From an uncultured Pelagibacteraceae bacterium (GTDB lineage: Bacteria; Pseudomonadota; Alphaproteobacteria; Pelagibacterales; Pelagibacteraceae): DNA of 64,000 nucleotides. Shown here in pieces: positions 37,940 to 48,890 of this stretch. Each line of letters begins with the position of its first letter. The stretch's first letter is position 1. A program made the position numbers and the translations under genes. The notes below the pieces were generated by a model. It was not told the DNA's origin, ran no database searches, and worked only from the letters and a program-made list of their open reading frames with translations. Location of the stretch: NCBI GenBank assembly GCA_902545825.1, contig CACCHS010000001.1, positions 1 through 64,000 on the forward strand. Direction: 5' to 3'.

Positions 37940-38941
37940 TTGAATAAAACCCAAAGTAAGATTAACACTGACCTTAAGTTTGTCTATTCGGATAATTCAC
38001 TAAGCATCGTATTTCCAAATAATGAACTTTTGATGGGAATTCTAGGCGAATTTAATAAAAATTTAAAAGAACTTGAAAATTTAACTAATACAAATCTTTA
38101 TTTTAGAGGAAATTCAATAATTACAAAAGATGATGCTAAAAAAATTCAAATTATAAAAAATGCAATTCAATTTTTATGCGATCAATACGTTATTAATGGA
38201 TCCATAGAAAAAAAGGATATAATCTCATCCGTAAGTAAATTTATGATCAATGAAAATAATAATTTGGATAAAAAGATCGAGTATATTATTAAAACTCCAA
38301 AAAAATCTGTAATACCAAGATCAGAAAAACAAAAAAAATATGTTTCAGCTCTAAGAACTAGTGATATTATTATATCAACAGGTCCAGCTGGAACGGGAAA
38401 AACTTTTTTATCTGTAGCAGTAGCATTGACAATGCTTTTAGATAAAAAAATTGAGAGAATTATTTTGTCTAGACCTGCGGTGGAGGCTGGAGAAAGATTA
38501 GGTTTTTTACCTGGCGATATGAGAGAAAAAGTTGATCCGTATTTACGCCCTTTGTACGACTCCTTGTATGATTTATTAGATTTTGAAAAAATTCAAAAAA
38601 AAATTGAAATTGGCGATATTGAAATTGCTCCACTAGCATTTATGAGAGGCAGAACTTTAAAAAATTCTTTTGCAATTTTGGATGAAGCTCAAAATGCAAC
38701 AGATACACAAATTAAAATGTTTTTAACGCGTATCGGAGAAAATTCAAAAATTGTGATCAATGGTGATCCTTCACAAATAGATTTACCTAATAAATCTTTA
38801 TCAGGGTTAAATAGATCCAAAAAATTATTACAACACTTAAATGAAATTTCTGTAGTAGATTTCGACCACACCGACGTAGTCAGACATCCTTTAGTCTCTA
38901 AAATTGTCAAGGCTTACTCGGATAATAATAACAATGATTAA
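37940..38941 (+). CDS. PhoH-family ATPase (YbeZ)
   Basis: 333 residues. P-loop ATPase with GPAGTGKTF, DEAQNATDTQIKMFLTRIG and NGDPSQIDLP, typical of PhoH/YbeZ, thought to work with YbeY in rRNA maturation. The likely start is TTG at 37940, two bases after miaB; an N-terminal RNA-binding type segment of about 100 residues precedes the ATPase. Overlaps ybeY by eight bases. No CorC-like gene separates ybeY and lnt. Confidence 0.93.
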   Translation: MNKTQSKINTDLKFVYSDNSLSIVFPNNELLMGILGEFNKNLKELENLTNTNLYFRGNSIITKDDAKKIQIIKNAIQFLCDQYVINGSIEKKDIISSVSKFMINENNNLDKKIEYIIKTPKKSVIPRSEKQKKYVSALRTSDIIISTGPAGTGKTFLSVAVALTMLLDKKIERIILSRPAVEAGERLGFLPGDMREKVDPYLRPLYDSLYDLLDFEKIQKKIEIGDIEIAPLAFMRGRTLKNSFAILDEAQNATDTQIKMFLTRIGENSKIVINGDPSQIDLPNKSLSGLNRSKKLLQHLNEISVVDFDHTDVVRHPLVSKIVKAYSDNNNND

Positions 38942-39401
38942 AGTTGACGTTGTTATTGATAATAATAAGTGGAAAAAAAAAATCAAAAGAGCAAATTTTT
39001 TTTTTAATAAAATTTTAAGATTCTTTCCCAAAAAATATAAATTTGAAAAAAAAAAAATTTTATTTTCACTTTCTTTATCTGATAACCAAAAAATTCGAAA
39101 ATTGAATAAAAAATTTAGAAAAAAAAACAAACCAACAGATGTGCTTTCTTTTCCTTACAATGATAAAGTGGGTAAAAACAAATTTTACCTTGGTGACATA
39201 ATAATTAGTTACAACTATATGAACCAACCAAAAAATATAAGTAATTTAAATTTTAAAAATAAGGTTGTAAAAATTTTTATTCATGGTTTTCTACATCTTT
39301 TGGGTTTTGACCACAAAAAAAATAGTGATTTTAACAAAATGCAAAGAGAAGAAAATAAATTATTTAATTTATTAGAAAAAAAAATTGAAAAAATTATTTA
39401 A
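38934..39401 (+). CDS. ybeY: Endoribonuclease YbeY
   Basis: Metal-dependent RNase for 16S rRNA 3' maturation and ribosome quality control. The zinc motif IHGFLHLLGFDH is exact. The ATG at 38934 gives 155 residues starting MIKVDVVI; an earlier ATG at 38904 inside phoH adds ten residues and seems less likely. Very lysine-rich middle (KKYKFEKKK), consistent with local base composition. Confidence 0.94.
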   Translation: MIKVDVVIDNNKWKKKIKRANFFFNKILRFFPKKYKFEKKKILFSLSLSDNQKIRKLNKKFRKKNKPTDVLSFPYNDKVGKNKFYLGDIIISYNYMNQPKNISNLNFKNKVVKIFIHGFLHLLGFDHKKNSDFNKMQREENKLFNLLEKKIEKII

Positions 39402-40929
39402 TAATAAAAAAATCATATATTTTATCGTTTTCATTTTAGGAGGCTTAAGTTCTTTTAGTCTTCCACCATATAATTGGTTTTATATAAATTTTTTTACTCT
39501 AAGTTTTTTCTTTATTCTTTTAGTGCAAAATAAAAATTTGGACAAAAAAAATTATTTTTTTTATGGATGGTTATTTGGTTTTGGTTATTTTTTATTTAGT
39601 TTATATTGGATAGCAATCTCGCTTACATTTGATTCAACTCTTAAAATTTTAATACCTATTTCAATAATTATAATACCGTCTTTCTTGTCATTATTTTTTG
39701 CGATACCTGCTTATTTATTATCTTTCTTTTTAAAATTTAAAAATTTATCTTTAATTTTAACTTTCTCTTTATTCATAGGAGTCTTTGAATTTATTAGAGG
39801 TCATATTTTAACAGGGTTTCCATGGAATTTATTTTTATATTCTTTATCGAACAACACTTCATATATTCAAATGACCTCGTTTATTGGAACATATGGTTTA
39901 AATTTATTTACTACTACATTTTTTTTTATTCCTGCAATTTTATTTCTAAAAAAAACAAAATTTGAATCAATTTTATCTTTCGTTTTTTTTTCAATTTTAC
40001 TATCATTTTTTTTAATCGGAGAATTAAGAATAAACGATCATAATAGAATTTCAAAAAGTCAAAAAAATTTTCAAATTAAAATCATTTCCCCAAATGTCGA
40101 AATAAAAAGATTTTATGACTCCTCAAATGAGGTAGAAATTATTGATGAAATGATAAAAATTAGTGATCCTGAAAAAGAAATATCAACTTTATTTATATGG
40201 CCGGAGGGGATTCTTACTTCTACATACCTTAAAGATATTGATAAATATAAAACTTTATTTAAAAAATTTAGTGAAAAACATTTAATTTTATTTGGCATAA
40301 ATGATTTGGATGAAGAAGATAATTTAAAAATTTATAATTCCTTAGCTATTGTTGATAATGAATTAAATATAAAAGCATTATATCGCAAGAATGAGCTTGT
40401 TCCTTTTGGTGAATTTTTACCTTTTGAGAATATTTTAAATAAAATAGGCTTGAGAAGCATCACAAATAATTATCAGTCATTTTCTAAAGGAGATAGCAGG
40501 GATATAATTAATATAAATAATAATAACTTTAACTTGAATATACTACCATTAATTTGTTACGAGGTAATATATTCAGGCAAACTATCTGAAATTAATAATT
40601 ACGATTTAATAATTAATATTTCTGAAGATGGATGGTTTGGAAAATCTATAGGACCTCATCAACATTTTGCTCATTCAGTTTTTAGAGCGATAGAGGAAGG
40701 TAAAAGTATTGTCAGATCATCAAATAATGGAATTTCAGCTATCATAGATCCTAGAGGAAAAATCATAAAAATAAATAAGTCAACTTCTAGTGGTGCATTA
40801 AGTGAATATGGTTTTGAAAAGCTAGGTGAAATGACAGTATTTTCAACATATGGTCGTAATAATATATTCTTTTATTTAGTCTTAATTTATATTACCTTAA
40901 TTTTTTTTTTAAAAAGACAAGGGAGATAA
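39385..40929 (+). CDS. lnt: Apolipoprotein N-acyltransferase
   Basis: Inner-membrane enzyme that adds the third acyl chain to lipoproteins. 514 residues, about six N-terminal membrane helices, then a nitrilase-type periplasmic domain with the catalytic Glu in WPEGILTS (about 273), Lys in [12 protein letters not shown] (about 334) and Cys in PLICYEV (about 390). A TTG at 39385 inside the end of ybeY is the likely start. The window encodes several lipoproteins that are its substrates. Confidence 0.95.
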   Translation: MKKLFNNKKIIYFIVFILGGLSSFSLPPYNWFYINFFTLSFFFILLVQNKNLDKKNYFFYGWLFGFGYFLFSLYWIAISLTFDSTLKILIPISIIIIPSFLSLFFAIPAYLLSFFLKFKNLSLILTFSLFIGVFEFIRGHILTGFPWNLFLYSLSNNTSYIQMTSFIGTYGLNLFTTTFFFIPAILFLKKTKFESILSFVFFSILLSFFLIGELRINDHNRISKSQKNFQIKIISPNVEIKRFYDSSNEVEIIDEMIKISDPEKEISTLFIWPEGILTSTYLKDIDKYKTLFKKFSEKHLILFGINDLDEEDNLKIYNSLAIVDNELNIKALYRKNELVPFGEFLPFENILNKIGLRSITNNYQSFSKGDSRDIININNNNFNLNILPLICYEVIYSGKLSEINNYDLIINISEDGWFGKSIGPHQHFAHSVFRAIEEGKSIVRSSNNGISAIIDPRGKIIKINKSTSSGALSEYGFEKLGEMTVFSTYGRNNIFFYLVLIYITLIFFLKRQGR

Positions 40930-40930
40930 A

Positions 40931-42091
40931 ATGAAAAAAAATTATTTGTTTACAAGCGAATCCGTTTCCGAAGGTCATCCAGACAAAGTATGTGATAGAA
41001 TCTCTGATATGGTCGTCGATACTTATTTAGGTATGGAGCCTCAAGCAAGAGTGGCTTGCGAAACATTGACTACAACAAATAAAGTTGTTTTAGCAGGAGA
41101 GACTAGAGGTCCAGATGTTAATAAAGATGAGTTAATTTCAAAAGTTAGGAATTGCATCAAGGATATTGGATATGACCAAGATGGCTTCACTTACAAAGAA
41201 GCTACTAAAATTGAATGCCATTTACACTCTCAGTCAGCCGATATAGCGATGGGAGTTGACTCTTCCGGAAACAAAGATGAAGGTGCAGGAGACCAAGGTA
41301 TAATGTTTGGGTATGCATGTAATGAGACTGATGTTCTTATGCCAGCTCCAATACATTTTTCACACAGAATTTTAAGATTAATGGCTGAAGATAGAAAATC
41401 TGGAAAGCTAAAAGGAATAGAACCAGACTCAAAAAGTCAAATTACAATTGAATATAAAGATGGAGTTCCGGCAAATGTGAAGTCAGTTGTGATTTCTACA
41501 CAACACTCTAAAGATGTGAATTTAGCAAAAGTTAAAGAACTTTGTATGCCTTATATTGAAAAATCTATTCCAAAAAATTTATTAGGTAATCTTGATGAAA
41601 ACGAAATATATATCAATCCAACTGGAAATTTTGTTATTGGTGGACCAGATGGAGATACTGGTTTAACGGGAAGAAAAATAATTGTAGATACATACGGTGG
41701 AGCTGCACCGCATGGCGGAGGAGCTTTTTCTGGAAAAGATCCAACCAAAGTTGATAGGTCAGCAGCGTACGCATCAAGATATTTGGCTAAAAATATCGTA
41801 GCCTCAAGAATTTCTGATAAATGCTTAATTCAACTAGCATATGCTATTGGAGTATCTAAACCTTTGTCAATATATGTTGATCTATTTTCTAATGATGAAG
41901 AAAAGAATAATTATGTAGAAAAGCTTATTAAAGATAATTTTGATTTAAGTCCAAGAGGTATAAGAGAAATGTTAGGATTAAATAAACCTATATATGAAAA
42001 ATCAGCTGCATATGGTCATTTTGGAAGGGAACCAGAGGGAAATGGTGCATTTTCATGGGAAAAAACGGATAAGATCTCAGTATTTAAATAA
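40931..42091 (+). CDS. metK: S-adenosylmethionine synthetase
   Basis: Makes SAM from methionine and ATP. 386 residues with [20 protein letters not shown], the hexapeptide GAGDQG, and [20 protein letters not shown] good GGGAG ribosome site (40920-40924) lies just before the ATG, and only one base separates it from lnt, so no SAM riboswitch fits upstream. Last gene before the nusA leader. Confidence 0.98.
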   Translation: MKKNYLFTSESVSEGHPDKVCDRISDMVVDTYLGMEPQARVACETLTTTNKVVLAGETRGPDVNKDELISKVRNCIKDIGYDQDGFTYKEATKIECHLHSQSADIAMGVDSSGNKDEGAGDQGIMFGYACNETDVLMPAPIHFSHRILRLMAEDRKSGKLKGIEPDSKSQITIEYKDGVPANVKSVVISTQHSKDVNLAKVKELCMPYIEKSIPKNLLGNLDENEIYINPTGNFVIGGPDGDTGLTGRKIIVDTYGGAAPHGGGAFSGKDPTKVDRSAAYASRYLAKNIVASRISDKCLIQLAYAIGVSKPLSIYVDLFSNDEEKNNYVEKLIKDNFDLSPRGIREMLGLNKPIYEKSAAYGHFGREPEGNGAFSWEKTDKISVFK

Positions 42092-42099
42092 GTAAAAAG

Positions 42100-42127
42100 T
42101 TGAAAATATAAAAAAAATATCTATATT
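42100..42127 (+). promoter_or_regulatory. Candidate promoter of the nusA operon
   Basis: TTGAAA (42100-42105) and TATATT (42122-42127) with a 16-base spacer, in the 97 bases between metK and nusA. A start near 42134 would give a leader of about 55 bases that contains the terminator hairpin at 42152-42178. Assignment is by consensus resemblance only, in very AT-rich DNA. Confidence 0.45.
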
Positions 42128-42151
42128 CCAACTAAATTATTAAGGAATTCA

Positions 42152-42178
42152 AAAATGGGCTTCGGCCCATTTTTTTTT
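42152..42178 (+). terminator. Intrinsic terminator / attenuator just upstream of nusA
   Basis: Stem AAAATGGGC / GCCCATTTT with a TTCG tetraloop (42161-42164), followed by uninterrupted T to 42178. It ends ten bases before the nusA ATG at 42189, leaving no room for a promoter after it. It could end the miaB-metK transcript, but any nusA message starting upstream must read through it, which suggests an attenuator. Confidence 0.88.
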
Positions 42179-42199
42179 GGTAGGAAAGATGTTAAATAA
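42155..42199 (+). CDS. Putative 14-codon leader peptide overlapping the terminator and nusA start
   Basis: ATG at 42155 with AAGGA at 42142-42146 eight bases before it. The frame reads MGFGPFFFGRKDVK and stops at 42197-42199, eleven bases inside nusA and in another frame. Its codons run through the terminator stem and the T run (encoding three Phe). A ribosome on it would melt the hairpin and finish at the nusA start. Very short, so coding is a hypothesis. Confidence 0.4.
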   Translation: MGFGPFFFGRKDVK

Positions 42200-43742
42200 A
42201 CGCTCAGATAAATTAGAACTATTGAGAATTGCAGAAGCAGTAGCTTTAGAAAAATCTATAGATAAAGAGTTAATTATTAATTCTATGGAAACAGGTATTG
42301 CAAAAGCTGCAAAATCAAAATTTGGACAAGATAATGAGATAGAGGTTCAAATTGACAGAGACAGTGGGGATATAGGAATATTTAGAAAGTTGGTGATTGT
42401 TGAAAATCCTGAAAATAATAATACCGAGGTTAGTCTTAAACAAGCACAGAAGTTTGGTGAAGAAAATAAAAACAAGAATATTGGTGATACAATTTTACAA
42501 CCTTTACCAACATTTGATTTTGGAAGAATTGCTGCCCAAACAGCAAAACAAGTAATAAGCACAAGTGTCAGAGAAGCTGAAAGAGAAAGACAGTTTAATG
42601 ATTTTATAGATAAAAAGGATACAATACTGAGTGGTATAGTAAAAAGATTAGAATTTGGAAATGTCATTGTTGATTTAGGGAGAACAGAGGCAATAATCCA
42701 AAAAAACGAAATGATACCTAGAGAAAACATTAAAGCAGGTGATAGATTAAAAGCATATTGCTATGATGTTAGGAGAGAGCCTAGGGGACAACAAATATTC
42801 TTATCAAGAGCACATCCAAAATTTATGGAAAAATTATTTACTCAGGAAGTGCCAGAAATATATGACGGATTAATTGAAATTATTTCGTCATCCAGAGATC
42901 CAGGAAGTAGAGCTAAAATTTGTGTTAAAGCAATTGATAATTCATTGGATCCAGTTGGTGCTTGTGTTGGTATGAGAGGTAGCAGAGTTCAAGCAGTTGT
43001 AAACGAATTACAAGGTGAAAAAATTGATATAGTAAATTGGTCTGAGGACCCAGCTGTTGTGGTATCAAATGCACTGTCACCAGCAGAAATTCAGAGAGTC
43101 AATGTTGATTTAGAAAATAAAAAGCTTGATGTAATACTAACAGAAGAAAATTTAAGTAAAGCTATAGGGAGAAGAGGTCAAAATGTTAGATTAGCAACGA
43201 AGCTAATGAATTTTGAGATTAATATAATGACTGATCAAGAAGATTCAGAAAGAAGACAAACTGAATTTAAAGAGAAAACAGAAAATTTTGTAAAAAATTT
43301 AGAGCTAGATGAGACTTTAGGCCAGTTACTTGTAGCTGAAGGATTTTCTTCAATTGACGATATTAAAGACTCTAGTGTTGAGGCATTAATAAAAATTGAG
43401 GGTATTGAAGAAGATACCGCAAAAGAGCTTATAGAAAGAGCAAAGGAGTCATATCAAAAAGATCAAGAAGAAATTTCAAAAAAAATCAAAGATCTTGGTC
43501 TTGAAAGCCAGTTGATAGAACATGAAGGGTTAACTCCTGGTATGCTCGTTACTTTAGGAGAACAAAAAATTCTTACACTAAATGATTTTGCTGACTTAGC
43601 GTCAGATGAACTTACAGGAGGGTATGATATTATAAAAGGTGAAAGAATTAAAATAAAAGGATATCTTGAGGAATTTGCACTATCTAAAAACGAGGCTGAT
43701 AATTTAATTATGTCTGCAAGAGAAAAAGTTTATAAAGATTGA
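42189..43742 (+). CDS. nusA: Transcription elongation/termination factor NusA
   Basis: RNA polymerase-binding factor, 517 residues from the ATG at 42189, chosen for the AGGA at 42182-42185 and the family-typical start LNKRSDKLELLRIAEAVA. Order: N-terminal polymerase-binding domain, S1 domain (about 130-200), two KH domains with GACVGMRGSRVQAVVNEL and IGRRGQNVRLA, and C-terminal acidic repeats (about 350-510). Head of nusA-infB-rbfA-rpsO-pnp. rimP, which normally precedes it, is not here, and ylxR is missing between nusA and infB. Confidence 0.97.
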   Translation: MLNKRSDKLELLRIAEAVALEKSIDKELIINSMETGIAKAAKSKFGQDNEIEVQIDRDSGDIGIFRKLVIVENPENNNTEVSLKQAQKFGEENKNKNIGDTILQPLPTFDFGRIAAQTAKQVISTSVREAERERQFNDFIDKKDTILSGIVKRLEFGNVIVDLGRTEAIIQKNEMIPRENIKAGDRLKAYCYDVRREPRGQQIFLSRAHPKFMEKLFTQEVPEIYDGLIEIISSSRDPGSRAKICVKAIDNSLDPVGACVGMRGSRVQAVVNELQGEKIDIVNWSEDPAVVVSNALSPAEIQRVNVDLENKKLDVILTEENLSKAIGRRGQNVRLATKLMNFEINIMTDQEDSERRQTEFKEKTENFVKNLELDETLGQLLVAEGFSSIDDIKDSSVEALIKIEGIEEDTAKELIERAKESYQKDQEEISKKIKDLGLESQLIEHEGLTPGMLVTLGEQKILTLNDFADLASDELTGGYDIIKGERIKIKGYLEEFALSKNEADNLIMSAREKVYKD

Positions 43743-43751
43743 GGATGACCT

Positions 43752-45941
43752 ATGGAGAAAAAAAAAACGAAACTAACACTGTCTGGGAACTTAAAAAAAT
43801 CCATATCCAATATTGAAAAAGCAAAGACTCAAGGAAAAAACTCTGTTTTTATAGAAAAGAAATCAAATAAATTTGCGCCTAGGAAATCATTTAATAATAA
43901 TACAAAATTTAGTTTTAAGCCAAAAAATCCTACTTATTCAAAACCTACGCCACCTTCAAATGATTATGAAAAAAGAAAACTGGCTGAACAAAGAGCAACA
44001 AAAAGACTTAAAGAGGATAAAGATAAAAGAGACGTAAAAAGTAAATCAATAAACAAAAGACGTGAGTTAAAACTTACAATATCAAGAGCACTCAGTGGTG
44101 AAGATGAGGGAAGATCAAGAAGTCTAGCAGCTTTAAAGAGAGCTAAGCAAAAAGAAAATAGAATAACACAAAAAGATAACACTCAAGAAAATCTAAAACC
44201 AGTCAAAAGAGATGTAAATATTCCTGAGATAATAACTATTAGAGAGTTAGCAAATAGAATGGCTGAGCAATCTAGCAGTATAATTAAACACTTATTAGGT
44301 ATGGGTGTCACAGCAACAATAAATCACTCAATCGATTCGGATACAGCTGAATATCTGGTCAAAGAATTTGGACATAATCCTATTAAAGACGAAAAAGCTG
44401 AGGAAAAAATTAAAAAAATTAAAGAAGTTAAATCTGAGAACTTAAAAAAAAGACCACCAATAGTAACTGTGATGGGACATGTTGACCACGGAAAAACTTC
44501 CTTATTAGATGTTTTAAGAAGTGCAAATGTTGTTTCTGGAGAATTTGGAGGAATAACTCAACACATTGGAGCTTATCAAATAAGTTATAAAGATCAAAAA
44601 ATTACATTTATAGATACGCCCGGCCATGCCGCATTCACTGAGATGAGGGCACGAGGTTCTAAGTTGACTGATTTAGTAGTTTTAGTTGTTGCTGCTGATG
44701 ATGGAGTGAAGCCTCAAACAATAGAATCAATTAAACATGCAAAAGCAGCAAAAGTACCAATAGTAGTGGCCATTAATAAATGTGACCTACCTGAAGCTGA
44801 TCCTCAGAAAATAAAAAATCAACTTTTGGAGCACGAATTAATAGCTGAAGATTTGTCAGGTGATACATTAATGGTTGAGATTTCTACAAAAACTAAAAAG
44901 AATTTAGATAAACTTACTGAGTCAATTATACTTCAAGCTGAACTTTTAGATTTAAAAACTGACTATGAAAGTAGATCGACAGGGGTAGTTTTAGAGTCCA
45001 AAATTGACGTTGGTAGAGGCCCTATTGCTAATATTATAATTACCAGTGGGACACTTAAAAAAGGAGATTATTTTGTAAGTGGTCTACAGTGGGGAAAGGT
45101 AAGAGTGATTAACAATGATTATGGAAAAAATATTGATATTGCATTACCAGCTTCACCAGTCGAAGTACTAGGAATAAATGGCCCCGCTAAATCAGGAGAT
45201 GACTTTTTAGTTTTAGAAAATGAGAAAGAGGCAAAGAGCCTTTGTGATGCTAGAGTTCAAGAGTCAAAGGTAGGTAAAAATCCTTTGAAATTTGTAACAC
45301 AAGAATCAGCTTTTAAAGACAAAGTTTCAGAGGAATTAAATATTATTATAAAGTCGGATGTTCACGGATCATCTGAGGCTATAAAAAATGCTGTAATGCA
45401 AATAAAACATGATGAGATAAAACCAAAAATAATTTTATCAGATATAGGAATGGTAACAGAAACTGATGTATCTTTAGCTAAAGCTTCAAAGGCGATATTG
45501 GTTGCTTTTAATGTCAAACCAACAAAAGAAGCAAAAAAACTTGCTGAGCAAGAAAAAATTTTAATTTCCTCATATAATATAATCTATGAAGTATTAGATT
45601 TTATTAAAAATAAAATGTCAGGGTTATTATCCCCAGATGTTGAGGAGCAGATTATCGGATCTGCAGAGATATTAGAAATATTTAAGGTTTCAAAGGTCGG
45701 TAAAGTTGCAGGGTCAAAAGTTATAGATGGAGAAATAATAAACAATTCAAGTGCAAGAATTATAAGAGATGGAGCAATTATTTATAATGGCAAGATTGGG
45801 TCGATTTTTAGAGAAAAAAATCAAGCTAAACAAGTTAGCGCAGGTTTAGAGTGTGGTATTACACTTAAAGATTTTAGTGATTTTCAAAAAAAAGACATCA
45901 TAGAGGTTTATAGCTCCAAGATAACAGAGAGAAGAATATGA
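43752..45941 (+). CDS. infB: Translation initiation factor IF-2
   Basis: GTPase that brings initiator tRNA to the ribosome. 729 residues: a short basic N-terminal region (about 1-150), IF2_N (about 155-205), G domain with [27 protein letters not shown] and NKCDLP, then domains II-IV. Shorter than the E. coli form (890), due to the reduced N terminus. It follows nusA by nine bases and overlaps rbfA by an ATGA. Confidence 0.98.
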   Translation: MEKKKTKLTLSGNLKKSISNIEKAKTQGKNSVFIEKKSNKFAPRKSFNNNTKFSFKPKNPTYSKPTPPSNDYEKRKLAEQRATKRLKEDKDKRDVKSKSINKRRELKLTISRALSGEDEGRSRSLAALKRAKQKENRITQKDNTQENLKPVKRDVNIPEIITIRELANRMAEQSSSIIKHLLGMGVTATINHSIDSDTAEYLVKEFGHNPIKDEKAEEKIKKIKEVKSENLKKRPPIVTVMGHVDHGKTSLLDVLRSANVVSGEFGGITQHIGAYQISYKDQKITFIDTPGHAAFTEMRARGSKLTDLVVLVVAADDGVKPQTIESIKHAKAAKVPIVVAINKCDLPEADPQKIKNQLLEHELIAEDLSGDTLMVEISTKTKKNLDKLTESIILQAELLDLKTDYESRSTGVVLESKIDVGRGPIANIIITSGTLKKGDYFVSGLQWGKVRVINNDYGKNIDIALPASPVEVLGINGPAKSGDDFLVLENEKEAKSLCDARVQESKVGKNPLKFVTQESAFKDKVSEELNIIIKSDVHGSSEAIKNAVMQIKHDEIKPKIILSDIGMVTETDVSLAKASKAILVAFNVKPTKEAKKLAEQEKILISSYNIIYEVLDFIKNKMSGLLSPDVEEQIIGSAEILEIFKVSKVGKVAGSKVIDGEIINNSSARIIRDGAIIYNGKIGSIFREKNQAKQVSAGLECGITLKDFSDFQKKDIIEVYSSKITERRI

Positions 45942-46321
45942 GAAGCAAAAAATCAAGTAGACCTGTAACACAAAGACAATTGAGAGTTGGAGAAATGATA
46001 AAACAGGCTTTAGGGACAATTTTTGTTAGAGGAGAGGCAAAATTACCGAATTTAGACACAAATAATATAACAGTTACTGAAGTTAGGATGAGCTCTGACC
46101 TTAAAACTGCAAAAGCATTTGTTTTGCCACTTGGTGGAAAAAATGCTACTGAAGCAGTAAATATATTAAAGGAATTTTCCTTTGTAGTAAGAAAAGTTCT
46201 TTCAAAAAAAATAACTATGAAATTTTTACCAAAAATACTATTCGTAAAAGACGACTCTTTTGAGTATGCAGAAAAAATTGAAAATTTAATAAAACAAACT
46301 AATAGACAGGAAAAGATATGA
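45938..46321 (+). CDS. rbfA: Ribosome-binding factor A
   Basis: Small KH-fold protein needed for 30S maturation and cold growth. 127 residues with TQRQLRVGEMIKQAL and VTEVRMSSDLKTAKAFV, the family signature. Overlaps infB and rpsO by four bases each. truB, usually between rbfA and rpsO, is not present here. Confidence 0.95.
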   Translation: MRSKKSSRPVTQRQLRVGEMIKQALGTIFVRGEAKLPNLDTNNITVTEVRMSSDLKTAKAFVLPLGGKNATEAVNILKEFSFVVRKVLSKKITMKFLPKILFVKDDSFEYAEKIENLIKQTNRQEKI

Positions 46322-46566
46322 TTAAAAAAGCAAAAGATTTAGCAATCCACGAGAAGGATACAGGATCCTCCGAGGTTCAAATTGCATTATTAACAGAAAA
46401 GATTGAGGTTTTATCTAAACATGTCAAAGAATTTAAGAAAGATAAGCATTCCTCAGTTGGATTATTAAAAGCAGTAAATAAAAGAAAAAAGTTATTGGAT
46501 TATTTAAAGAGGAATAAATTAGACTCTTATAAAAATGTAATAAGTAAATTAAATATAAGGAAGTAA
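46318..46566 (+). CDS. rpsO: 30S ribosomal protein S15
   Basis: 82 residues, slightly shorter than the usual 88-89. The signature DTGSSEVQIALLTEKIEVLSKH and the end VGLLKAVNKRKKLLDYLK are intact. ATGA overlap with rbfA and direct abutment to pnp (stop at 46564-46566, next start at 46567). The conserved rpsO-pnp pairing supports it. Confidence 0.97.
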   Translation: MIKKAKDLAIHEKDTGSSEVQIALLTEKIEVLSKHVKEFKKDKHSSVGLLKAVNKRKKLLDYLKRNKLDSYKNVISKLNIRK

Positions 46567-48639
46567 ATGTTCAAAGTTTTTAAGAAAGAAATTGAAGTAG
46601 CAGGAAAAAAAATAAGTTTAGAAACTGGCAAAATTGCTAGACAAGCAGATGGAGCAATAATCGCAAAATGCGGTGAAACTGTAGTAATGGCTACGGTAGT
46701 TGGTGCAAAAAAAGTTAACCCGGATGTAGATTATTTTCCTTTATCGGTAAACTATCAAGAAAAATATTATGCAGCGGGCAAAATACCAGGAGGATACTTC
46801 AAAAGAGAAGCAAGACCAACTGAGAGCGAAACATTAATTTCTAGATTGATTGATAGACCAATCAGGCCTCTATTCCCTGATGAGTTCAAAAATGAAGTTC
46901 AATTACTACCAACTGTAATTTCATATGACAAAGAAAACGAAGCAGATATTTTATCAATTATTGCATCTTCAGCAGCTTTAGCGATTTCAGGAATGCCGTT
47001 TATGGGTCCGGTAGGAGCATCAAGAGTTGGTTTTATTGATGGTAAATATGTTTTAAATCCATCAAAAATTGACTTACAAAAATCAAAATTAGATTTGGTT
47101 GTTGCCGGCACTAAAGATGCTGTGCTTATGGTCGAGTCTGAAGCAAAAGGCTTAACCGAGGAAGAGATGTTAAATGCAGTTAAGTTTGGTCATGAAAATT
47201 TTGTCCCTATAATTAAAATGATCGAGGACCTTGCTAAAGAGTGTAGAAAACCAGACTGGGAGATTGAAAAAAAAGATCTTACAGAAATTAGAAAAAAACT
47301 TGAAAGTGAATTTACGGATGATTTAAAAAAAGCATTCTCTACCAGAGACAAACAAGACAGATCAAATCAAATTTCCGAAATAACAGAAAAAGCTAAAAAA
47401 TTGTATGAGGAGAATGAAAATTTTACAGATTTAGACGTCAATTACGAACTTAAAAACTTAGAAAAGAGAATTGTTAGAACAGATATTCTTAAAAACAAAA
47501 ATAGGATTGATGGAAGAGGTCTTGCAGACGTACGGCCTATCATGTGTGAAGTTGGAATTTTACCTAGAGTTCATGGATCAGCATTATTTACAAGAGGAGA
47601 GACTCAAGCAATAGTCACTACAACACTAGGAACTTCTGATGACGAACAAAGAATTGAAAGTTTAGATGGTCTACAAAGAGAAAGGTTTATGCTACATTAT
47701 AATTTTCCACCATTCTCAGTAGGAGAAACTGGCAGAATCGGTACAGGAAGAAGGGAAATTGGACACGGTAAACTTGCTTGGAGAGCTATAAATTCTTCTT
47801 TGCCACCAAAAGAAAGTTTTCCATACACTTTTAGAATTGTTTCCGAAATAACAGAATCAAATGGTTCATCTTCTATGGCTACAGTTTGTGGATCATCACT
47901 TGCTCTGATGGATGCAGGTGTCCCAATAAAAGAGCCAGTAGCAGGTATTGCAATGGGACTGATTAAAGAAGGTGATGACTTTAGTGTACTTTCGGATATT
48001 TTAGGAGATGAGGATCATTTAGGTGATATGGATTTTAAAGTGGCGGGAACAAAAAATGGCATCACGTCTCTTCAAATGGATATCAAAATTACAGGAATTA
48101 CATTTGAGATAATGGAACAAGCACTAAAACAAGCAAAAGATGGAAGAATTCATATTTTAGGCGAGATGAATAAAGCGCTATCAAAATCAAGAGATGATGT
48201 AGGTAAACATACACCTAAGATGGAAAAAATAACTGTCGATAAAAAAGATATAGCAACAGTTATTGGAAAAGGTGGTGCAACTATAAGAGAAATTGTGGAA
48301 AAATCAGGAGCCAAAGTTGACGTTAATGACGAGGGCGAAGTAACAGTGTCAGCCCCAGATGAAGACTCTAGAAATAAAGCAATGAAAATGATTAAAGATC
48401 TTACTGCAAAAGCTGAATTAAACAAAATTTATAACGGCAAAGTAATGAAGATTATGGAGTTCGGTGCTTTTGTAAATTTTCTAGGAAAACAAGATGGTCT
48501 AGTTCACATTTCAGAATTAGCAGACAAAAGAGTTGCTAAGGTAACTGATGTTGTTAAAGAGGGTGATGAGGTTAAAGTAAAAGTAATTGGATTTGATAGA
48601 GGAAAAGTTAAATTATCAATCAAGCAAGCAGCAATTTAA
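46567..48639 (+). CDS. pnp: Polyribonucleotide nucleotidyltransferase
   Basis: 3'-5' phosphorolytic exoribonuclease of the degradosome. 690 residues: two RNase PH domains (about 1-225 and 310-540, the second with [17 protein letters not shown] and [15 protein letters not shown]), a KH domain with [12 protein letters not shown] and an S1 domain near the end ([19 protein letters not shown]). Full length. Confidence 0.98.
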   Translation: MFKVFKKEIEVAGKKISLETGKIARQADGAIIAKCGETVVMATVVGAKKVNPDVDYFPLSVNYQEKYYAAGKIPGGYFKREARPTESETLISRLIDRPIRPLFPDEFKNEVQLLPTVISYDKENEADILSIIASSAALAISGMPFMGPVGASRVGFIDGKYVLNPSKIDLQKSKLDLVVAGTKDAVLMVESEAKGLTEEEMLNAVKFGHENFVPIIKMIEDLAKECRKPDWEIEKKDLTEIRKKLESEFTDDLKKAFSTRDKQDRSNQISEITEKAKKLYEENENFTDLDVNYELKNLEKRIVRTDILKNKNRIDGRGLADVRPIMCEVGILPRVHGSALFTRGETQAIVTTTLGTSDDEQRIESLDGLQRERFMLHYNFPPFSVGETGRIGTGRREIGHGKLAWRAINSSLPPKESFPYTFRIVSEITESNGSSSMATVCGSSLALMDAGVPIKEPVAGIAMGLIKEGDDFSVLSDILGDEDHLGDMDFKVAGTKNGITSLQMDIKITGITFEIMEQALKQAKDGRIHILGEMNKALSKSRDDVGKHTPKMEKITVDKKDIATVIGKGGATIREIVEKSGAKVDVNDEGEVTVSAPDEDSRNKAMKMIKDLTAKAELNKIYNGKVMKIMEFGAFVNFLGKQDGLVHISELADKRVAKVTDVVKEGDEVKVKVIGFDRGKVKLSIKQAAI

Positions 48640-48644
48640 TTAAT

Positions 48645-48872
48645 ATGCAAAATCAAGAAATATTGGAAATAATTGAAAATATAAAAGGAAGAAGAAGTTA
48701 TGAGGAAAAGAAAGCATCAAAGTTAGGCTTTAGCTCACTTTATGCTTACTTTGAGGATAAAATTTATAAAGAAAAAAAAGCACTCGAAGAAGAGCAAAAA
48801 AGAGCGAAAGAAATTAAAACCGAGGAAAATTTAGATAATAAATCTAAAAGTAAAAGTTGTAGCTGTTGTTAA
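48645..48872 (+). CDS. Small Lys/Glu-rich protein with C-terminal cysteines
   Basis: 75 residues, mostly charged and probably helical (FEDKIYKEKKALEEEQKRAKEIKTEE), ending in KSCSCC. Not recognised. It starts five bases after pnp and is probably the last gene of that operon. The CSCC tail could bind a metal or be lipid- or disulfide-modified; this is a guess. Confidence 0.72.
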   Translation: MQNQEILEIIENIKGRRSYEEKKASKLGFSSLYAYFEDKIYKEKKALEEEQKRAKEIKTEENLDNKSKSKSCSCC

Positions 48873-48890
48873 ATAAATTTTAAGTATTTT

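Noticed and set aside
40920-40931. SAM riboswitch before metK
   Set aside because: Only one base separates lnt and metK and the preceding sequence is lnt coding DNA, so there is no leader to hold one.
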